This document shows, one piece after another, positions 21,100 through 22,231 of a stretch of 22,231 nucleotides of DNA. Origin of the DNA: a virus; the IMG/VR virus record IMGVR_UViG_3300009506_001451, positions 1 to 22,231 of that record; one strand, written 5' to 3'. The notes beneath the pieces are model-generated. The model saw nothing but the letters and a program-made list of their open reading frames with translations. It was not told the DNA's origin and made no database searches. Numbering within the stretch: the stretch's first letter is position 1; each line of letters opens with the position of its first letter. The translations under genes were made by a program, and so were the position numbers.

Positions 21100-21399
21100 C
21101 TACCTTATCACCTGGCTGCCTGGGTTTGAACACGAAGATGACGGATCGATCGGTGACATCTTCAACGCCTGCGCGGCCGTGTCGATCAACCATTCTATCT
21201 GAGCCTTCCATTCTTCGAAACAATCTTGTTTCTCAACGATCTCCGGGTCCATTATCTGTATCATGGATTGGATGCAGGCAAGCGCCACGCGCACGAACGG
21301 GTCACGCTTCCCATCGTCCATGGCCAACGACATGGCGCCTTTGATGGCCTCGTCGTGCTCCAGGGCCTCCTGCAACTGCTCGTCCGTCATCCCTTCCAT
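21100..21399 (-). CDS. Small unknown protein between terminase and portal
   Basis: 99 residues. The sequence is helical and acidic: TDEQLQEALEHDEAIKGAMS, a central hydrophobic helix with VRVALACIQSMIQIM, then KQDCFEEWKAQIEWLIDTAA, and a Ser/Pro-rich tail (SPIDPSSSCSNPG). No known domain. It starts 1 base after the terminase stop, and its own stop TAG lies in the AGGTAG ribosome binding site of the portal gene, so expression is coupled to both. It might be a small terminase-portal adaptor; this is inference from position. Confidence 0.75.
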   Translation of the reverse strand: MEGMTDEQLQEALEHDEAIKGAMSLAMDDGKRDPFVRVALACIQSMIQIMDPEIVEKQDCFEEWKAQIEWLIDTAAQALKMSPIDPSSSCSNPGSQVIR

Positions 21400-21400
21400 A

Positions 21401-22231
21401 TTACCTGTCCATCAGTGAGAGGCGCCCGAACTCTACCTGTCCGCTAGAAGTACTCATCCTGGAGCCCTCTCTGGCAAACCAGGAGGCCATCAACCGGTCT
21501 CCTGTGTGGGCGTTTGGGTCATAGTAGAGCATTTCGTTGATCCACGCAGTAACCTCCGGGTCCAACGTTCCATCCCCAGGATTAGGCACGATCCACTTAC
21601 CACCAGCCATTTCCGCAGCCAAGGACTCGACGCCGAACTCAGGGTGCGCTTTATTCCGCCCTGTCGTAAATGGGTGGATAGGAAAAGCAGCCCCTTGGTT
21701 CGCAAACTGGATCAAGAAGTCCTGTGCTGCATTATTCTCAACTACGAATATGGCCATGTACCGCCTGTGGTTATCGGCAATCCTGTTCAGAATCTCAGGC
21801 CCCGACCACTTGCCGGATTCGATGTTGATCACCTCCCGATCCCCGTTCGGGTGGACTATAATCGTGAACAGCACCGTGGATCCAGATGCCCGATGTTTCT
21901 GAACGCCCAAGTCAACTCCGCTGTATACCTTGCAACCAGTCGGAAGCGACTCTATCGCATATGCCAGCTTACGACCTTTTCCGCGCTCTATAGCCTTGTC
22001 GATCCACTCCTTCTTGAACCTGGACACACTCTCGTCCCTGGCCATGCATAACATCTGCCGGGCAAATTCAAGCGGCCCAAGCTCGGAACGCCTCTTCTCG
22101 ATCCGCTCCATCGGCCACCGTTCCGGCCACCTAGACCGGCCCGTCTTCGGGTCTATGATCGGATATCGGACGGCCTCCCAACCGTCCATGCGGGCAAACC
22201 TGTGCAGAGCATCATCAGGATGAAATGCGGT
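21401..22231 (-). CDS. Terminase large subunit, C-terminal part (nuclease domain)
   Basis: The frame is open to the right edge, so the ATPase half lies outside; 276 residues are visible. It starts within TAFHPDDALHRFAR, the loop between ATPase and nuclease domains that in this family carries a similar H-x-DD motif. The nuclease core follows: Asp in YSGVDLGV (visible residue 107), Glu in FVVENNAAQD (165) and Asp in HTGDRLMASW (245), the RNase-H-like acidic triad that cuts concatemeric DNA. A TerL linker-type EFARQMLCMAR helix is present before it. The C-terminus (STSSGQVEFGRLSLMDR) is short. No small terminase is in the window; it should lie further right. Confidence 0.93.
   Translation of the reverse strand, partial: TAFHPDDALHRFARMDGWEAVRYPIIDPKTGRSRWPERWPMERIEKRRSELGPLEFARQMLCMARDESVSRFKKEWIDKAIERGKGRKLAYAIESLPTGCKVYSGVDLGVQKHRASGSTVLFTIIVHPNGDREVINIESGKWSGPEILNRIADNHRRYMAIFVVENNAAQDFLIQFANQGAAFPIHPFTTGRNKAHPEFGVESLAAEMAGGKWIVPNPGDGTLDPEVTAWINEMLYYDPNAHTGDRLMASWFAREGSRMSTSSGQVEFGRLSLMDR

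Noticed and set aside
1-22231. tRNA genes, CRISPR arrays, insertion sequences, integrase or attachment sites
   Set aside because: No cloverleaf, regularly spaced repeats, transposase or recombinase pattern was seen on either strand by reading; no such feature can be supported.

Overview
The window is part of the late structural region of a tailed double-stranded DNA bacteriophage (Caudoviricetes) with a contractile tail (myovirus morphotype). It is GC-rich by eye, and every credible gene lies on the minus strand, so the functional order runs from right (22231) to left (1). Ribosome binding sites are of the AGGAGG type, which suits many bacterial hosts but does not identify one. I see no integrase, lysis, replication, tRNA or CRISPR sequence, so lifestyle and host remain open.

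Packaging and portal region (22231-19165): the C-terminal nuclease half of the large terminase, a small unknown protein, and a 642-residue portal protein. The portal ends in an excisionase-type helix-turn-helix domain joined by an acidic linker. This is the most unusual feature of the window.

Accessory head region (19148-14214): a tightly coupled run with a RyR-domain protein, a HAD-type phosphatase, two small proteins with paired CxxC motifs, a 45-residue basic protein, and an SPP1 gp7/Mu gpF-type head morphogenesis protein. It continues with an acidic protein, four tiny proteins (61-75 aa) sharing a C-terminal PF(T/G) tail motif, and two beta-rich or Ala-rich probable virion proteins.

Capsid (14099-11585): a scaffold-like coiled-coil protein, then a P22/N4-gp56-like major capsid protein with a probable inserted I-domain. 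No prohead protease is visible. The capsid gene is flanked by a candidate promoter plus 5' hairpin and by a 10-bp 3' hairpin, followed by about 400 bases of structured, poorly explained sequence (11181-11584).

Neck and tail (11180-1): three to four connector, neck and tail-completion proteins, a tail terminator, a sheath of T4 gp18 size, the tube, and a tail-assembly chaperone pair that appears to use a -1 frameshift. A 640-residue tape measure, a small unknown protein, a LysM baseplate protein, a gpD/gp27-like hub and the start of another baseplate protein follow. A rho-independent terminator sits between sheath and tube, overlapping an alternative hairpin that would cover the tube gene's ribosome binding site. 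Most gene junctions are ATGA or TAATG overlaps, or have the upstream stop codon inside or next to the downstream Shine-Dalgarno, pointing to strong translational coupling.
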